Shown piece by piece: positions 20,514 through 30,419 of a stretch of 64,000 nucleotides of DNA. This DNA is from Harmonia axyridis. Taxonomy: Eukaryota; Arthropoda; Insecta; Coleoptera; Coccinellidae. The position numbers and the translations under genes were made by a program. The stretch covers positions 38,285,720-38,349,719 of the forward strand of contig NC_059504.1 in the NCBI RefSeq assembly GCF_914767665.1, written 5' to 3'. The notes below the pieces were generated by a model. It was not told where the DNA came from. It saw only the letters and a program-made list of their open reading frames with translations, and did no database searches. Within the stretch, counting starts at the first letter, position 1, and every line of letters begins with the position of its first letter.

Positions 20514-22855
20514 TGTTAATATGTGCTCTAGTCAGAGATGAATTCGGTTATTTTGAATCTCTTTGACAAGCATGCTCCATATGTTACTAAACGCATATCG
20601 CGACCCCCTGCGCCCTGGTTGACTCCTCATGTTAAACAATTGATGAAGAACAGAGATTCTGCTAAGAGAAAATTCAGAAAAACTAGATCGGAAAATGATT
20701 GGAGGGCATACAAATCACTTTGTAATTCAACAACAGATCTCATAAGATGTGAAAAAAGAAATTACTTTTTACGGGTATTTCACGGGGCGGATAAAAAAGA
20801 AGTGTGGAGCCAATTGAATTATTTGAATATAGGCAAAAGAAAAATAAGAACTGAAGTTCCGACAGATTTAGCTGATCCAAATAAAATAAATAAATTTTTC
20901 ATCAGTAGTGTTCCACAAACGGATAACGCAGGTTCTTCTAATGTTATCAAATTTTATAACGAAAATACATTCTGCGAATTTGATGAGAGAATGGAGTTCG
21001 TTTTGGTTGATGAGACTGTAATTTACGGATACTTAACAGAGATAAAGTCAAAATCGAGAGGTGTTGATGACATTAACTGTGAACTTCTGAAATTGTGCTG
21101 CCCATTTATAGTTCCCTTTATTGTTCATATAATAAATTCATGCATTATCGAAAGCTACTATCCTGAACTATGGAAGAAAGCTATTATTCTACCAATTCCC
21201 AAGGGTAAAATGGTCAAGGGTTATGGGGACCTTCGACCAATAAGCTTACTACCAACTATGTCTAAGATTTTAGAGAAGGTACTTGAACATCAGATAAAGG
21301 TCCATTTGAATAACTTCAATATTATTCCAGAAGAGCAATCGGGATTTCGGAGGGGTCATAGCGCGACATCATTGCTCAAGGTTACTGATGACATCTTGAC
21401 TGCTACGGATAGAGGACACATAACCACTCTCATTTTGCTGGACTATTCGAAAGCATTTGATACCCTGGTACATGAGATTCTGTTCGCAATTATGCATTTC
21501 GCTGGTTTTTCATCTAGTGCGGTGGCTTTCATAAGAAGCTATCTAAATTTAAGAACCCAGCAGGTGAGATGTGGCGAGGTAATTTCTGATCCCTTGCCAG
21601 TATTAGTTGGTGTGCCGCAAGGATCAATATTGGGACCCTTGCTATTCATTCTTTACACCCATTATATTCGTACATTCCTCAAATACTGTCTTGTGCACTT
21701 CTATGCAGACGATACACAGATGTACCTTAGTTTTCCTGCAGATCAGGTTGAGCAAGGGATAGCAAGATTAAACGAGGATCTTCCAATTATGAACAGGGTT
21801 GCGGGCGCGCATCAGTTGATACTCAATCCAGCTAAATCGCAGGCAATATTTTTTGGAAATGCCGCGGTCTGCAGTGACCTGAGTCAGAGCACTCAATTCA
21901 AAATTGGGGATGAGGTCATTCCAATAGTGAGTAGTGTAAAAAACCTGGGGCTGTTCATGGACAACACTTTTCGATTCAGAACACATATTGCTAGTTGTGT
22001 TCAAAAATCCATTACGAGTTTGCGACTTCTCTACCCACACAGGCGATCCCTTTCCGGAAAGATTAAAACAATGCTCTGCAACTCACTAGTACTGTCGAAT
22101 TTTACTTATTGTTCACCAGTTTTTTCCGCTTGTTTAGACCAGGAAACAGTTAGAAAAGTTCAAAAAATTCAAAACTCATGTTTGAGGTTTATTTACGGCA
22201 TAAGAAAGTTCGACAGGATAAGTCATAAATTGCCGGAAGCTGGATGGCTCAATATGGTGAACAGGTTTAAATTATCAGCTCTAGTTCTTTACCATCGTAT
22301 GGTCACCACAGCAACTCCTTCATACCTCCACAGGAAGATCAGATACAGATCTGACATTCACAATTTGAATATCAGAACTCGTGGACTTATATCAGCCCCT
22401 CCTCATAGGCTTGCCCTCTTCGAGAGATCATTTACCTTTTGCGTATACAAATTGTACAATCAATTCATCCATCTGAAATCATTATCAGTAAATTCATTCA
22501 GAAAACGTGTCTGGGACATATTGTTCAGTGAACAGTGTGCACCTGTGAGATAAGTTTTTTGGTTCCTCTTAACCATTATTTCTTATTTTCACCGTTATCA
22601 TTATTTTTTTTTTCTCACCATTGTTTTTTTTTATCCTTAATTTTTCTTCTTCAGGGTACTTGTACTTTTTTTTTGACATAAAGCAACTACTTAATTGCTT
22701 TTTTCTTCTTCAGGGTTTGAGTGGAAGAACAGAGGGTTAACACCCACCTGAACTCCGCCCTGTGATTGAAATGTAATATATTTTTGTTTTGATAATATGT
22801 GAATCAAATATTTCTTTTTATTGTCAATAAAGGCCTATTATTATTATTATTATTA
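20514..22855 (+). mobile_element. 5'-truncated CR1/jockey-like LINE with (TTA)n tail
   Basis: The boundaries come from comparison with the uninterrupted TIR element at 53124-53706. The insertion contains one long ORF with reverse transcriptase, about 280 bp of T-rich 3' UTR, and ends in a run of TTA/ATT repeats. The endonuclease domain is absent. The continuous 671-codon frame makes it one of the youngest insertions here. No clear target duplication longer than about 3 bp is seen. Confidence 0.85.
20538..22553 (+). CDS. LINE ORF2 fragment: reverse transcriptase (671 codons)
   Basis: RNA-directed DNA polymerase of a CR1/jockey-type non-LTR element, which would copy its RNA at a nicked genomic target. 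The RT core runs from about residue 215 to 440: LRPISLLPTMSKILEKVLE, EEQSGFRRGHSATSLL, LLDYSKAFDTLVH (first Asp, near residue 300), GVPQGSILGPLLFILY (near 357) and FYADDTQMYL (catalytic pair, near 388). The C-terminal region ends NSFRKRVWDILFSEQ. There is no RNase H domain and the apurinic endonuclease is missing through 5' truncation, so the first Met is simply the first ATG in the remaining frame. All RT catalytic residues are intact. It is a dead-on-arrival copy with no visible promoter. Confidence 0.85.
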   Translation: MNSVILNLFDKHAPYVTKRISRPPAPWLTPHVKQLMKNRDSAKRKFRKTRSENDWRAYKSLCNSTTDLIRCEKRNYFLRVFHGADKKEVWSQLNYLNIGKRKIRTEVPTDLADPNKINKFFISSVPQTDNAGSSNVIKFYNENTFCEFDERMEFVLVDETVIYGYLTEIKSKSRGVDDINCELLKLCCPFIVPFIVHIINSCIIESYYPELWKKAIILPIPKGKMVKGYGDLRPISLLPTMSKILEKVLEHQIKVHLNNFNIIPEEQSGFRRGHSATSLLKVTDDILTATDRGHITTLILLDYSKAFDTLVHEILFAIMHFAGFSSSAVAFIRSYLNLRTQQVRCGEVISDPLPVLVGVPQGSILGPLLFILYTHYIRTFLKYCLVHFYADDTQMYLSFPADQVEQGIARLNEDLPIMNRVAGAHQLILNPAKSQAIFFGNAAVCSDLSQSTQFKIGDEVIPIVSSVKNLGLFMDNTFRFRTHIASCVQKSITSLRLLYPHRRSLSGKIKTMLCNSLVLSNFTYCSPVFSACLDQETVRKVQKIQNSCLRFIYGIRKFDRISHKLPEAGWLNMVNRFKLSALVLYHRMVTTATPSYLHRKIRYRSDIHNLNIRTRGLISAPPHRLALFERSFTFCVYKLYNQFIHLKSLSVNSFRKRVWDILFSEQCAPVR

Positions 22856-23449
22856 TATCAGAGATTCACGAGTTTCTTCACAAAGAACGCACTTCTTATG
22901 TCCCATAGTGAATCAACGTTTCATATTAACTCAAAATTTATTGAATATACCTAAATATATCAGGAATTCAGAAAACAAACTTCACACGCGCCAAACGACG
23001 TGAAACACTAGGAAAGCAAAAGTTGCCAAACCTTGGATTTCAGCAGGTAGATACAGAAAATAATAAATATTCTGCCTATTATAAATTCGACAATAAGGAA
23101 AAATATCGGATTCGAAATATTCAAATGTGCATATTTAATCGAGAATTACTCAAATAAATATATTTGATTCAATATAATATACATTAATGACGATATATAA
23201 TAGTAAAATTGTAAATTTGAAAATATATCACAATCCAAAAACGTAATGTTGGGAACATGTGAAAATTGCGTATACTCCCTCTATCTATGTTTAATACTTT
23301 CTGTGTTTCTGTCGAACACTTAATCTCAGTTGGAAATATTGTAATGCGGAAAATTTTTTTATATTTGAATACAACTGATTTCAAATATATCGAGACCAAA
23401 AATACTCATCCCCAAAAAATCCACACTATCCTCAATATCCGCTTTATTC

Positions 23450-23900
23450 CTCCCTAACCTAAGTCCCACAATCGCTTGCTCCCCCCAGAACAATAGGGCC
23501 AATAATAAACACATCACATCATTCAGACGGCCCAGGGAAGAGGAAACGGCCTCTCCGAATCCAGGGCCGTATAATTAATACCGGCCCATAAATTTTTATC
23601 CATCGCAACGAATGAACATTTCAAACAGGGATTTTGACCGGTCTTCTGACCACTTCATCAATTAGGTCGGCCAGAGATTGGGGATCCGCGAATTTATCTC
23701 GCCGATATCGGGCTCAATTGTGGCGAAATCCGCGTTGCTGTGTTTTTGGCCATGGCCATTAATCAGCTTCTTTGTTTCCGCTATCTCTCCACCGGTGGTG
23801 GGAGGGGGTTGCGGCGCGCTGTACTCCGCAAGAAATTTGATGAATTGTGACGCATGCTGAGGCTGCAGAGTCTACGCCGACGGTTCGGGTGCAACAGATA
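23450..23900. other. GC-rich island, candidate regulatory DNA
   Basis: It stands out from the AT-rich surroundings with CpG-rich runs (GACGGCCCAGGGAAGAGG, CGCCGATATCGGGC, GGTTGCGGCGCGCTG). It contains TTGGCCATGGCCATTAATC, two overlapping GCCAT cores back to back (the core bound by PHO/YY1-type factors), next to ATTAAT homeodomain-type sites and a CCATAAA site near 23585. No coding motif is present in its frames. Regulatory function is inference. Confidence 0.35.
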
Positions 23901-24096
23901 GGTGTTTTGATAGGGATCAGGACGTTGCCCTGTCGGTACTTTTTTTTGTCATATTGGTCGATTGGACAGACTAGGGATACACGAATTCAGCTGATATGGG
24001 TGAAACGCCACCTCGAATTGATAATATCAAGTGGTGTAAAAAGAAATCCATTATTTTGCAATGGATTGTTTCAGTTGTATGTATCACGTTTTGTAT

Positions 24097-25390
24097 AAGT
24101 CCTATCGGGTTCCACAAGATAGCGTTAGAAAGATGAGATTTCGCACTATAAAAACTTTTCTGGCAGTTTAGTGATTAGTTGACTCAGTTTAGTTTAAGCA
24201 AATGTCAAAGATGGACACTAGCAAAGAGAAAATACGCTTTATTTCACAGTTTTTCTTGGATAGAGAAAATGTGAATAGTGTTTATGGTCCTGATACTGTA
24301 GCAGCCAATCACGCGCAATTTTGGTTTTATTCGATTCCGTGATTTCGATGTCAAAGATGCACTACGCACTGGAAGGCCAAAATGTCAATAAGATAATAGA
24401 TATTGTCAAGTCCGACCATCATGACCATCACTATTTTGATTACCCATGAGCTGAAGAGTGATGAGAAAACCATTTGCAACCATTTACATGAGGCTGGTCT
24501 CAAGGAGAAGCTCGATGTATTGGTTGCCACAAGAGTTAGCACAAAAAACCTTATGGACCGAATTTCCATCTGCGAATCACTGCTGAATTCCAACAAAATG
24601 GACCCATTTTTGAACCGGTTGGAGACTGGTGATGACAAGTGAATAACTTAGGACAACTTCAAGTGAGACGTTCGTGGTCGAAACTTGGTGAGCCGGCGGA
24701 AACGGTTTCCAAGCTAGGATTGGCGGCCAGAAAGGTTTTGCAGGTAATTATCTGCTATAAGCTGCATCACTAGGACACAACTATCAACTCTAAACTGTAC
24801 TGTCAAAAATTGGACAGTCTGAAGAAAGCAATCGCCCAGAAGCGACCAGCTTTGGCTAATAGAGGAGGAATTGTGTTCTATCAGGACAACGCCAGTTCAC
24901 ACACATCGATAGTGACTAGCCAGAAGCTCCGGGAGCTTGCTTGGGAGGTTCTTATGCATCCATTTTATAGTCGGGGTCAAAGGGGTCATGACCCCCCCCA
25001 AAATGGAACTACCCAATACTAAATATGCGTTTCGAGCAGACAAAGTACGAAATTGTCCCATGAAAAAACTTGAAACCCATAACGGCAACCCACCCCAAAA
25101 TTTAAGACTAGGGCCGCCCTTACCTAGCACCAAGAGATTATCATCGATTTCAGTCTATGGCGAACAATTTTGCTGCTGAAAAATTCGCTTCACCAGAGGC
25201 TTGTTGAAAATCGACTGTCTCAATTTTTATCCAATAGGGACGAAGTACTCTATGAGAGAGGCATTATGATATTACCTTCGAAATAGCAACAAGCTATCGA
25301 AAAAACAACAAATAATTGGCCTGCATCGGTTCATTCTAACATTGGTAATCAAAGCCTTGTTTTTCATGCAAAAATAATGGATTTATTTTT
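24097..25390 (+). mobile_element. Mariner (DD34D type) relic, interrupted
   Basis: Same family as the copy nested at 9560-10660. The coding region starts near 24212 with MDTSKEKIRFISQFFLDREN, continues with VNSVYGPDTVAANHAQFWF, then after frameshifts NHLHEAGLKEKLDVLV, MDRISICESLLNSNKMDPF and RLETGDDK (first Asp region), KKAIAQKRPALANRGGIV, YQDNASSHTSIV (second Asp) and WEVLMHPFYS. A roughly 145-bp insertion replaces the start of the PDLAP motif. Afterwards APRDYHRFQSMANNFAAEKF (third Asp) is recognisable. The 3' end abuts the LINE at 25405. Confidence 0.75.
24976..25122. mobile_element. Roughly 145-bp insertion inside the mariner relic
   Basis: Between the mariner codons for HPFYS and APRDYH lies foreign sequence starting GGGGTCAAAGGGGTCATGAC with CCCCCCCC and ending near AGGGCCGCCCTTACC. 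G and C runs at the ends are typical of hAT-type MITEs such as those at 9320-10820 and 60538-60713, but I cannot pair clear TIRs or find a target duplication. Confidence 0.45.
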
Positions 25391-26732
25391 ACAACACCTT
25401 TTAATTGGCCGCTTCATGGCGAAAATAGTACCTATCCACAAAGGAGGGACCAAAAATCAACCTAACAACTACAGGCCTATATCAATTCTTCCGGCGCTTT
25501 CTAAGATCTTCGAGACCACTATTAAGGACAGAATTTCCAGTTTTCTGAAAAAATACAAAATCATTTGCAAGGAGCAGCACGGGTATCAGGAGAATAAGTC
25601 GACGAGCAGTGCCATAACATCTCTACTGCTGGAAATAGCCGATGGTTTCGACATTGGTAAAAAATGCGAGATGATAGGGTTTGACTTAAGCAAAGCCTTC
25701 GACTCAATAGATCATGATATACTATTGCAGAAACTGAAATATTATGGAATTAGAGGTATAACACTGAAACTTATCGAGAGCTATTTGAAATCAAGATTCC
25801 AGAGGGTGCAGCTCAAGGATCGGTTCTCTGATTGGAAGGAGATAGAATTCGGAGTGCCTCAAGGATCCATCTTGGGACCGATACTCTTCATACTTTACAT
25901 AAATGATCTACCCTCAAATGTCCATTCCGATGCCCAATCACTGTATGTTGACGACTCATCTTTCTTGAACAAAGGTAAAAATCAGGAGGAATTAAATATG
26001 AAATCCCTGATAACAAAGCAAGAAGCCGAAAAATGGTTTTGGGCGAATAACTTCAAGGTGAACAAAGACAAAACCAAACACATCACATTTGAGACTCGTC
26101 CAACAGTCGATACCACATTGAAGTTTCTGGGCGTCATATTGCAGCCGAATCTAAAATTTCATGCCCATATTGAAGTACTAATCAAGAGATTATCGGTTGC
26201 AACATATACGATCAGGAGGACCAAACAGCTAGCAGGAAAAATCGCAGCCAAAACAACATACTTTGCTTTTTTTCACAGCCTCATTAGTTATGGAATTCTA
26301 TTCTGGGGAGGAAGATCTGAGAGCCATAGAGTTTTCACTAAACAGAAGAATGCTATACGAATTATATGTAACTTAAAAGGGACGGAAAGCTGTAGAGATC
26401 ACTTTCCAGCGGAGAATGTCATGACATTTACCTCCCTTTACTTGCTCTCCTGCGTAATGTATGTCCATGAGCGTGTTGATGAGATGGCGAAGAATGGGAA
26501 GTACCACACATACCGTACTAGAAACGCAGGTCATCTGATGACGCCATATCACAGAGTATTGGCATCCCAGATAAGTGTCAACCACGAGGCTTTATTGATT
26601 TACAACTGCATACCAGAACGATTGAAAATAATAAAGAAGGAGGAACTTAAGAAGATACTGAAAAGCTTTCTGATAAAAAAAGCTTATTATAGCATGGAAG
26701 AATTCTGGAAATGCAAATTTGTTAACTTATAA
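25377..26732 (+). CDS. LINE reverse transcriptase fragment, YVDD box (451 codons)
   Basis: The first roughly 10 codons derive from the neighbouring mariner UTR. The LINE frame proper begins near FMAKIVPIHKGGTKNQPNNY. RT motifs follow in order: YRPISILPALSKIFETTIK, EQHGYQENKSTSSA, GFDLSKAFDSIDH (near residue 103), GVPQGSILGPILFILYIND (near 158) and SLYVDDSSF (near 190), then the thumb region with KFLGVILQPNLKFHAHI. Most LINEs of this type have (F/Y)ADD; Val in the second position is unusual. The frame is open to a normal stop, but the N-terminal RT and endonuclease parts are missing. Confidence 0.8.
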   Translation: MDLFLQHLLIGRFMAKIVPIHKGGTKNQPNNYRPISILPALSKIFETTIKDRISSFLKKYKIICKEQHGYQENKSTSSAITSLLLEIADGFDIGKKCEMIGFDLSKAFDSIDHDILLQKLKYYGIRGITLKLIESYLKSRFQRVQLKDRFSDWKEIEFGVPQGSILGPILFILYINDLPSNVHSDAQSLYVDDSSFLNKGKNQEELNMKSLITKQEAEKWFWANNFKVNKDKTKHITFETRPTVDTTLKFLGVILQPNLKFHAHIEVLIKRLSVATYTIRRTKQLAGKIAAKTTYFAFFHSLISYGILFWGGRSESHRVFTKQKNAIRIICNLKGTESCRDHFPAENVMTFTSLYLLSCVMYVHERVDEMAKNGKYHTYRTRNAGHLMTPYHRVLASQISVNHEALLIYNCIPERLKIIKKEELKKILKSFLIKKAYYSMEEFWKCKFVNL

Positions 26733-26835
26733 TGTTCGTCTGAATTGTTTTAGTTAAATTGTTCATATATCTTTATACCTTTTATGTATGTGTATATATA
26801 TTTACTGACACACCATGTAATATTTGATGGACTTT
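25405..26835 (+). mobile_element. 5'-truncated jockey/CR1-like LINE (second family)
   Basis: The copy begins within the RT domain, immediately beside the mariner's 3' end, and runs through a continuous ORF and about 100 bp of 3' UTR to near ATTTGATGGACTTTATTATTC. It is a different family from the LINE at 20.5 kb (active-site box YVDD, different C-terminus). Confidence 0.75.
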
Positions 26836-27163
26836 ATTATTCATTATGTTAATAGTTAACATCATATTTACAACGAAAGTTCAAATTCCACTTTTATTAT
26901 AGATTCGCAACTAAGTTCCCGCTGTTTGTCAATAGATGACTTCAGCAATACATATGTGGTGGCCGATTTTGACATATCCAAAACATCATGAACTACGCTC
27001 TGATATATGGTAAACACTTTTAACACATTAGTAATTTTGTTTTGGCGTCATATACTTTTGGTTATGTGAATATATCTGATTCTGTTCCAAATAATCTTCA
27101 TTTGAGTGAATTATTGATTTTCTTCTTTCATTCAGCAGTTACTTAGCTTATCTGAATATTTTA

Positions 27164-27600
27164 CAGAAAAAATTCCTGAAGATTTGTTTTAATAAACCTC
27201 GAACGTATTCATCGACCTTGCTTTATTCTGAGAGTAAAATATTAGACCTCAGACAAATCTACTTCCTACGTGTAGCGGTAGATCAATACGAAAACAAAAG
27301 TAGCCTAAGGAATATTGACCACAACTACAGTACCAGGGCAAAAAAAAGAAAACATGGTGCGCACTGAATATTCATCCAAAACTATTGGGCAGAGAGGATA
27401 TACTCATCTTAGCACACGAATATTTAACAATATCCCTAGGAAAATCAAAGACTCAACATCAGTAATATCATTCAGAAAACATACAAAACAGTACGTTCAT
27501 GAAACAGATAGAGAAATAAAACATGTTCTCATAGACACGAATAAAATTCCATATAGCGCTTATCACTGAAAATCAAAAAAAACAGCACACACATTACACA
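27164..27600 (+). pseudogene. LINE ORF2 C-terminal fragment
   Basis: QKKFLKICFNKPRTYSSTLL, then LDLRQIYFLRVAVDQYENK and IDHNYSTRAKK, then after a frameshift near 27345 GQRGYTHLSTRIFNNIPRKI and SVISFRKHTKQYV to a stop at 27569. This is the typical C-terminal region of jockey/CR1-like ORF2 (the N-Y-x-TR ... FN-x-IP-x-x-IK ... SFR pattern). It is a third LINE family, distinct from its neighbour upstream. Confidence 0.6.
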
Positions 27601-27724
27601 ATGACATTATCCCAAAATTTTAATGAGTTGTTCACAGAGTATTAATATCATTGTCATCCTATTGTCTCATTCAAGCAGTAGACATTATTAAAATAATTGT
27701 TCAATTTTATTATGTAAAGAAACA

Positions 27725-27860
27725 TGGGATTGGAATCCCATAGAGAATTTCTGGGATATACTTGAGAGAAGATTACAAGGGGATCGAAACTTGAACACTG
27801 AGAAGATGTAGGTAGGCAGAGACTGATTGCAATTGGGGAAGACCTGGACCAAAATTACAT
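27725..27860 (+). pseudogene. Tc1-like transposase fragment with third catalytic residue
   Basis: GATTGGAATCCCATAGAGAA encodes DWNPIEN, followed by FWDILERRL, the conserved block around the catalytic Glu in Tc1-type DDE transposases. About 45 codons remain, ending in stops. No TIR was found. Confidence 0.55.
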
Positions 27861-29640
27861 AAAGAGTATCTTATTTTACTTACTTACTTGCTGCTGACAG
27901 TATCGTTTAACTTTTTTTTTATTTTGTTTCGTTTTTTCGTTGTTGAGTTTTCTCAAGTAAAAGCAAAGATAATGAAGTGAATGAACAATGAAAATGTTGA
28001 AAAACGATAAGGCTAAAGTGTTAGTATAATTCCAACTGTATAATGTAACTGGTACACTTTACTTTACAGTGTTACAAGTTTTATGGAAAAAACATGCACT
28101 AATTGCTTTCATTTGGGAAATGGAGCATTTTATGAGGATACGGTTTAAATACTTACGTTCAGAAGAAAATGACTTGCCATTAAAATAAAAATCCAAATCA
28201 GACAAGTAGTTCTGACGAAAAGTTATCTCAAACTTTTGCCTAATTGTTAGTGGATCTTAAATTTATTGGCGAAGTGTATGTTTATTTCTTTATGGTCCTT
28301 GCTACTGGACAATTGCTTGATGTATGGGCAGTACAAAAATCTGATGATGTGGCTCTGACAATTTTTTCAGTTTTGATTCCAACATACAATACTGTGGTAA
28401 AAGATGTGCATAAGATTGCAGTCATTATATTGTTGAATTATAGATTTGTTGACAATATTCCACTTTTACAATCATAAATATGTAGTAGCAGAACTAGTAG
28501 TAGCAGTAGATAGATCGTTAATAAGTCATTTTTTTATGGATATTGAAAATACTAATGATAGATGGATACGAAATTTATTTCGATCGTAGCGATCCGAATA
28601 TAGCATCTCAGATGTTCATTTTTTGTATTTATAATTTAGATGATCCAGTTCATTCATGACATATGCTTCTTTTTCTTTCAAGCTCTGCAATAAAGTGTTA
28701 CAGTTCAATAAAAACTTATTCTCACATTTGCTCCTTTGCTTCATCTTGATATACTTCATTGCAATAATTCGTGTTTTTCCGAGTAAGAATCTAATTTGAA
28801 TAAGACTGCCATTCAAATCATTAATTCGTTTGCTTAGAAAAAAAGCAGTATTTTTTCTACATAATTCACAAGTTTTCGGAGACATGAAGATACTTTTATA
28901 AATATTAATATCAATGACAGTGAAGCGTTTGACAAATGCGCATAGAAATTGATAAATTTTCCATCATTTAGAATGGGTTTGCATCATTAGCAGATTTGTT
29001 TGTTATAAGTGAAGTAGGTCCTCTTTCAATATTTGGAGTTTCTTTATGTCTATTTGATATTTTTTCAGATATTGAAGTGATACAACACCAGTTTCAGACA
29101 TTATTTGCTAGGTCTCTGATTAGGAACTCCATGAAACAATATTGAGAGAGAACGAATATTATTGACTTACTTTAAATTATTGCTGATGATCCTTAGGTCC
29201 TTCTAATGAATCCATTTCCTGAATTTTCTTTCATTTCTGAAGAGTATTCTATTTAATTGAATTTCGTTCGACAATATTATTTTTACCTTTCAACTTGCAA
29301 AGCAGAAGTAGAAAATTCCTTATTTGATAGATGCAAAACATAACAGAACGGGAATTTCTACTTTCAATAATAGGTATCTCGAAATATTCCGACAGTCGGA
29401 GGTGATGTTAACCTGATGATTCTGGGGTGGCATATTCACTCTCCGAGGTTCTTAAGTAATTGAAATTGAAATTCAATTCAAATGAATTAAATCAAAACTT
29501 AAATAAGTTCTGAGAAAAAATCGAATTGGATAGAGGACAAACACCTATTAACACTCTATTGTTCAATTTTTCAGAATATATTTGTTTTATAATTGATTTA
29601 AAATTACGTCATCAGGCAGAAGAAATATATAGCCCAGCTA
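27861..29640. other. AT-rich non-coding stretch
   Basis: Apart from the unassigned frame at 28616-28885 I see no gene or repeat end. A (GTAGCA/GTAGTA)-like run lies at 28485-28512. Confidence 0.3.
28616..28885 (-). CDS. Unassigned 89-codon open frame
   Basis: Begins MSPKTCELCRKN with one C-x2-C pair, is Lys-rich, and ends with a stretch of coiled-coil-like character (LQSLKEKEAYVMNELDHL). No family is recognised and no second metal-binding pair is visible. Length and composition are compatible with a chance frame in AT-rich DNA. An N-terminal exon is only a possibility. Confidence 0.15.
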   Translation of the reverse strand: MSPKTCELCRKNTAFFLSKRINDLNGSLIQIRFLLGKTRIIAMKYIKMKQRSKCENKFLLNCNTLLQSLKEKEAYVMNELDHLNYKYKK

Positions 29641-29645
29641 TATAG

Positions 29646-29745
29646 GGTGAGTATTTGCTTGTACATATATTTCAACCGAAGAATCCTGAGATCAAAAGAA
29701 ACTCTTTTTCCTTTACTATTCTTTTTCGATTCGATTTTTTCTGAT
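29646..29745 (+). repeat. CAGGGTGAG-type transposon end, copy 1 of 3
   Basis: AGGGTGAGTATTTGCTTGTA, then CATATATTTCAACCGA and TCCTGAGATCAAAAGAAAC, match 40407-40515 (same strand) and 44650-44758 (opposite strand). It begins next to a TA. Only about 100 bp is shared among the copies. Confidence 0.6.
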
Positions 29746-29879
29746 TATTTCTTTATTTTCCAGATAAATTAGCCAGATATTCTTGAAAATCACAGAGGTA
29801 TAATTTTTTCCACGAGTAGCACAATTTTGTAAACAAGTTTCCTTTGGAAAAAATGATCACCCTGAATGACGGAGCCAAG

Positions 29880-30010
29880 ATTAGTTTTCGAATTTTTACT
29901 ATGAATTAATTATTCATGGTCACGAAATCGAGAAAAAAATCATAAAGTGCACGAACAGGGTAATCCAATATTCACGAAAATAGAAAAATTCCGGATCTGA
30001 CTTGTTCGCG
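29880..30010 (+). repeat. MITE-like repeat, inverse partner of 18317-18480
   Basis: Contains TATGAATTAATTATTCATGG, then AGGGTAATCCAATATTCACG and TTCCGGATCTGACTTG, the reverse complement of the 18.3-kb copy. Confidence 0.5.
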
Positions 30011-30060
30011 ATTAAAAACAAAATCCAAATGATGTCTTTATGTTCTGACCTCGGTTCTGA

Positions 30061-30417
30061 CAGAAACAGAAATCCCATCAAATTTTTATGAAAAACCCAA
30101 AAGGTTGCAAAGCGATAGTTTCAGGCGTTCTGGAATTATGGCCGAAAAAAGATATTCTTCAACTGATGCACTGAAAAACTAAATTGTGTCTTCTTTCAGC
30201 CATAACTCCAGAACGCCTGAAGCTATCGCTTTGCGACCTTCTGGTTTTTTCATACAAATCTGATGGGATTTCTGTTTTTGTCAGAAAGACACAATTTGGT
30301 TTTTCGTAGTGCATCATTTGAAGAATATCTTCTTTCGGCCATAACTCCAGAACACCTGAAACTATCGCTTTGCGACCTTTAGGTTATTTCATGCAAATTT
30401 GATGGAACTTCTGTTTC
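30061..30417. repeat. Foldback repeat: inverted arms plus an extra direct unit
   Basis: The left arm 30061-30192 and right arm 30286-30417 are inverted copies of about 130 bp. The 85-bp middle (30197-30282) is a third copy in the same orientation as the right arm. All three share CCAGAACGCCTGAA (or its complement), TATCGCTTTGCGACC and GATGGGATTTCTG, with modest divergence. No terminal motif or target duplication was identified. The following frame at 30536-30790 has no protein motif I recognise. Confidence 0.75.
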
Positions 30418-30419
30418 CG

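Larger units (their letters stand above)
20401..23302. mobile_element. TIR element (about 560 bp) split by a LINE insertion
   Basis: The left part 20401-20513 and right part 22856-23302 together match the unsplit copy at 53124-53706. The left end AGAGTAATAAATAGATATAG and the right end, reversed, form imperfect terminal inverted repeats of about 35-40 bp. The LINE at 20514-22855 entered at ACATAT/CAGAGAT. The interior is AT-rich and non-coding, so this is a MITE. A roughly 18-bp stretch present just right of the insertion point in the 53-kb copy is missing here. Confidence 0.75.

Noticed and set aside
28244..28477. 77-codon frame as a transmembrane protein
   Set aside because: Hydrophobic but motif-free and isolated in AT-rich DNA.
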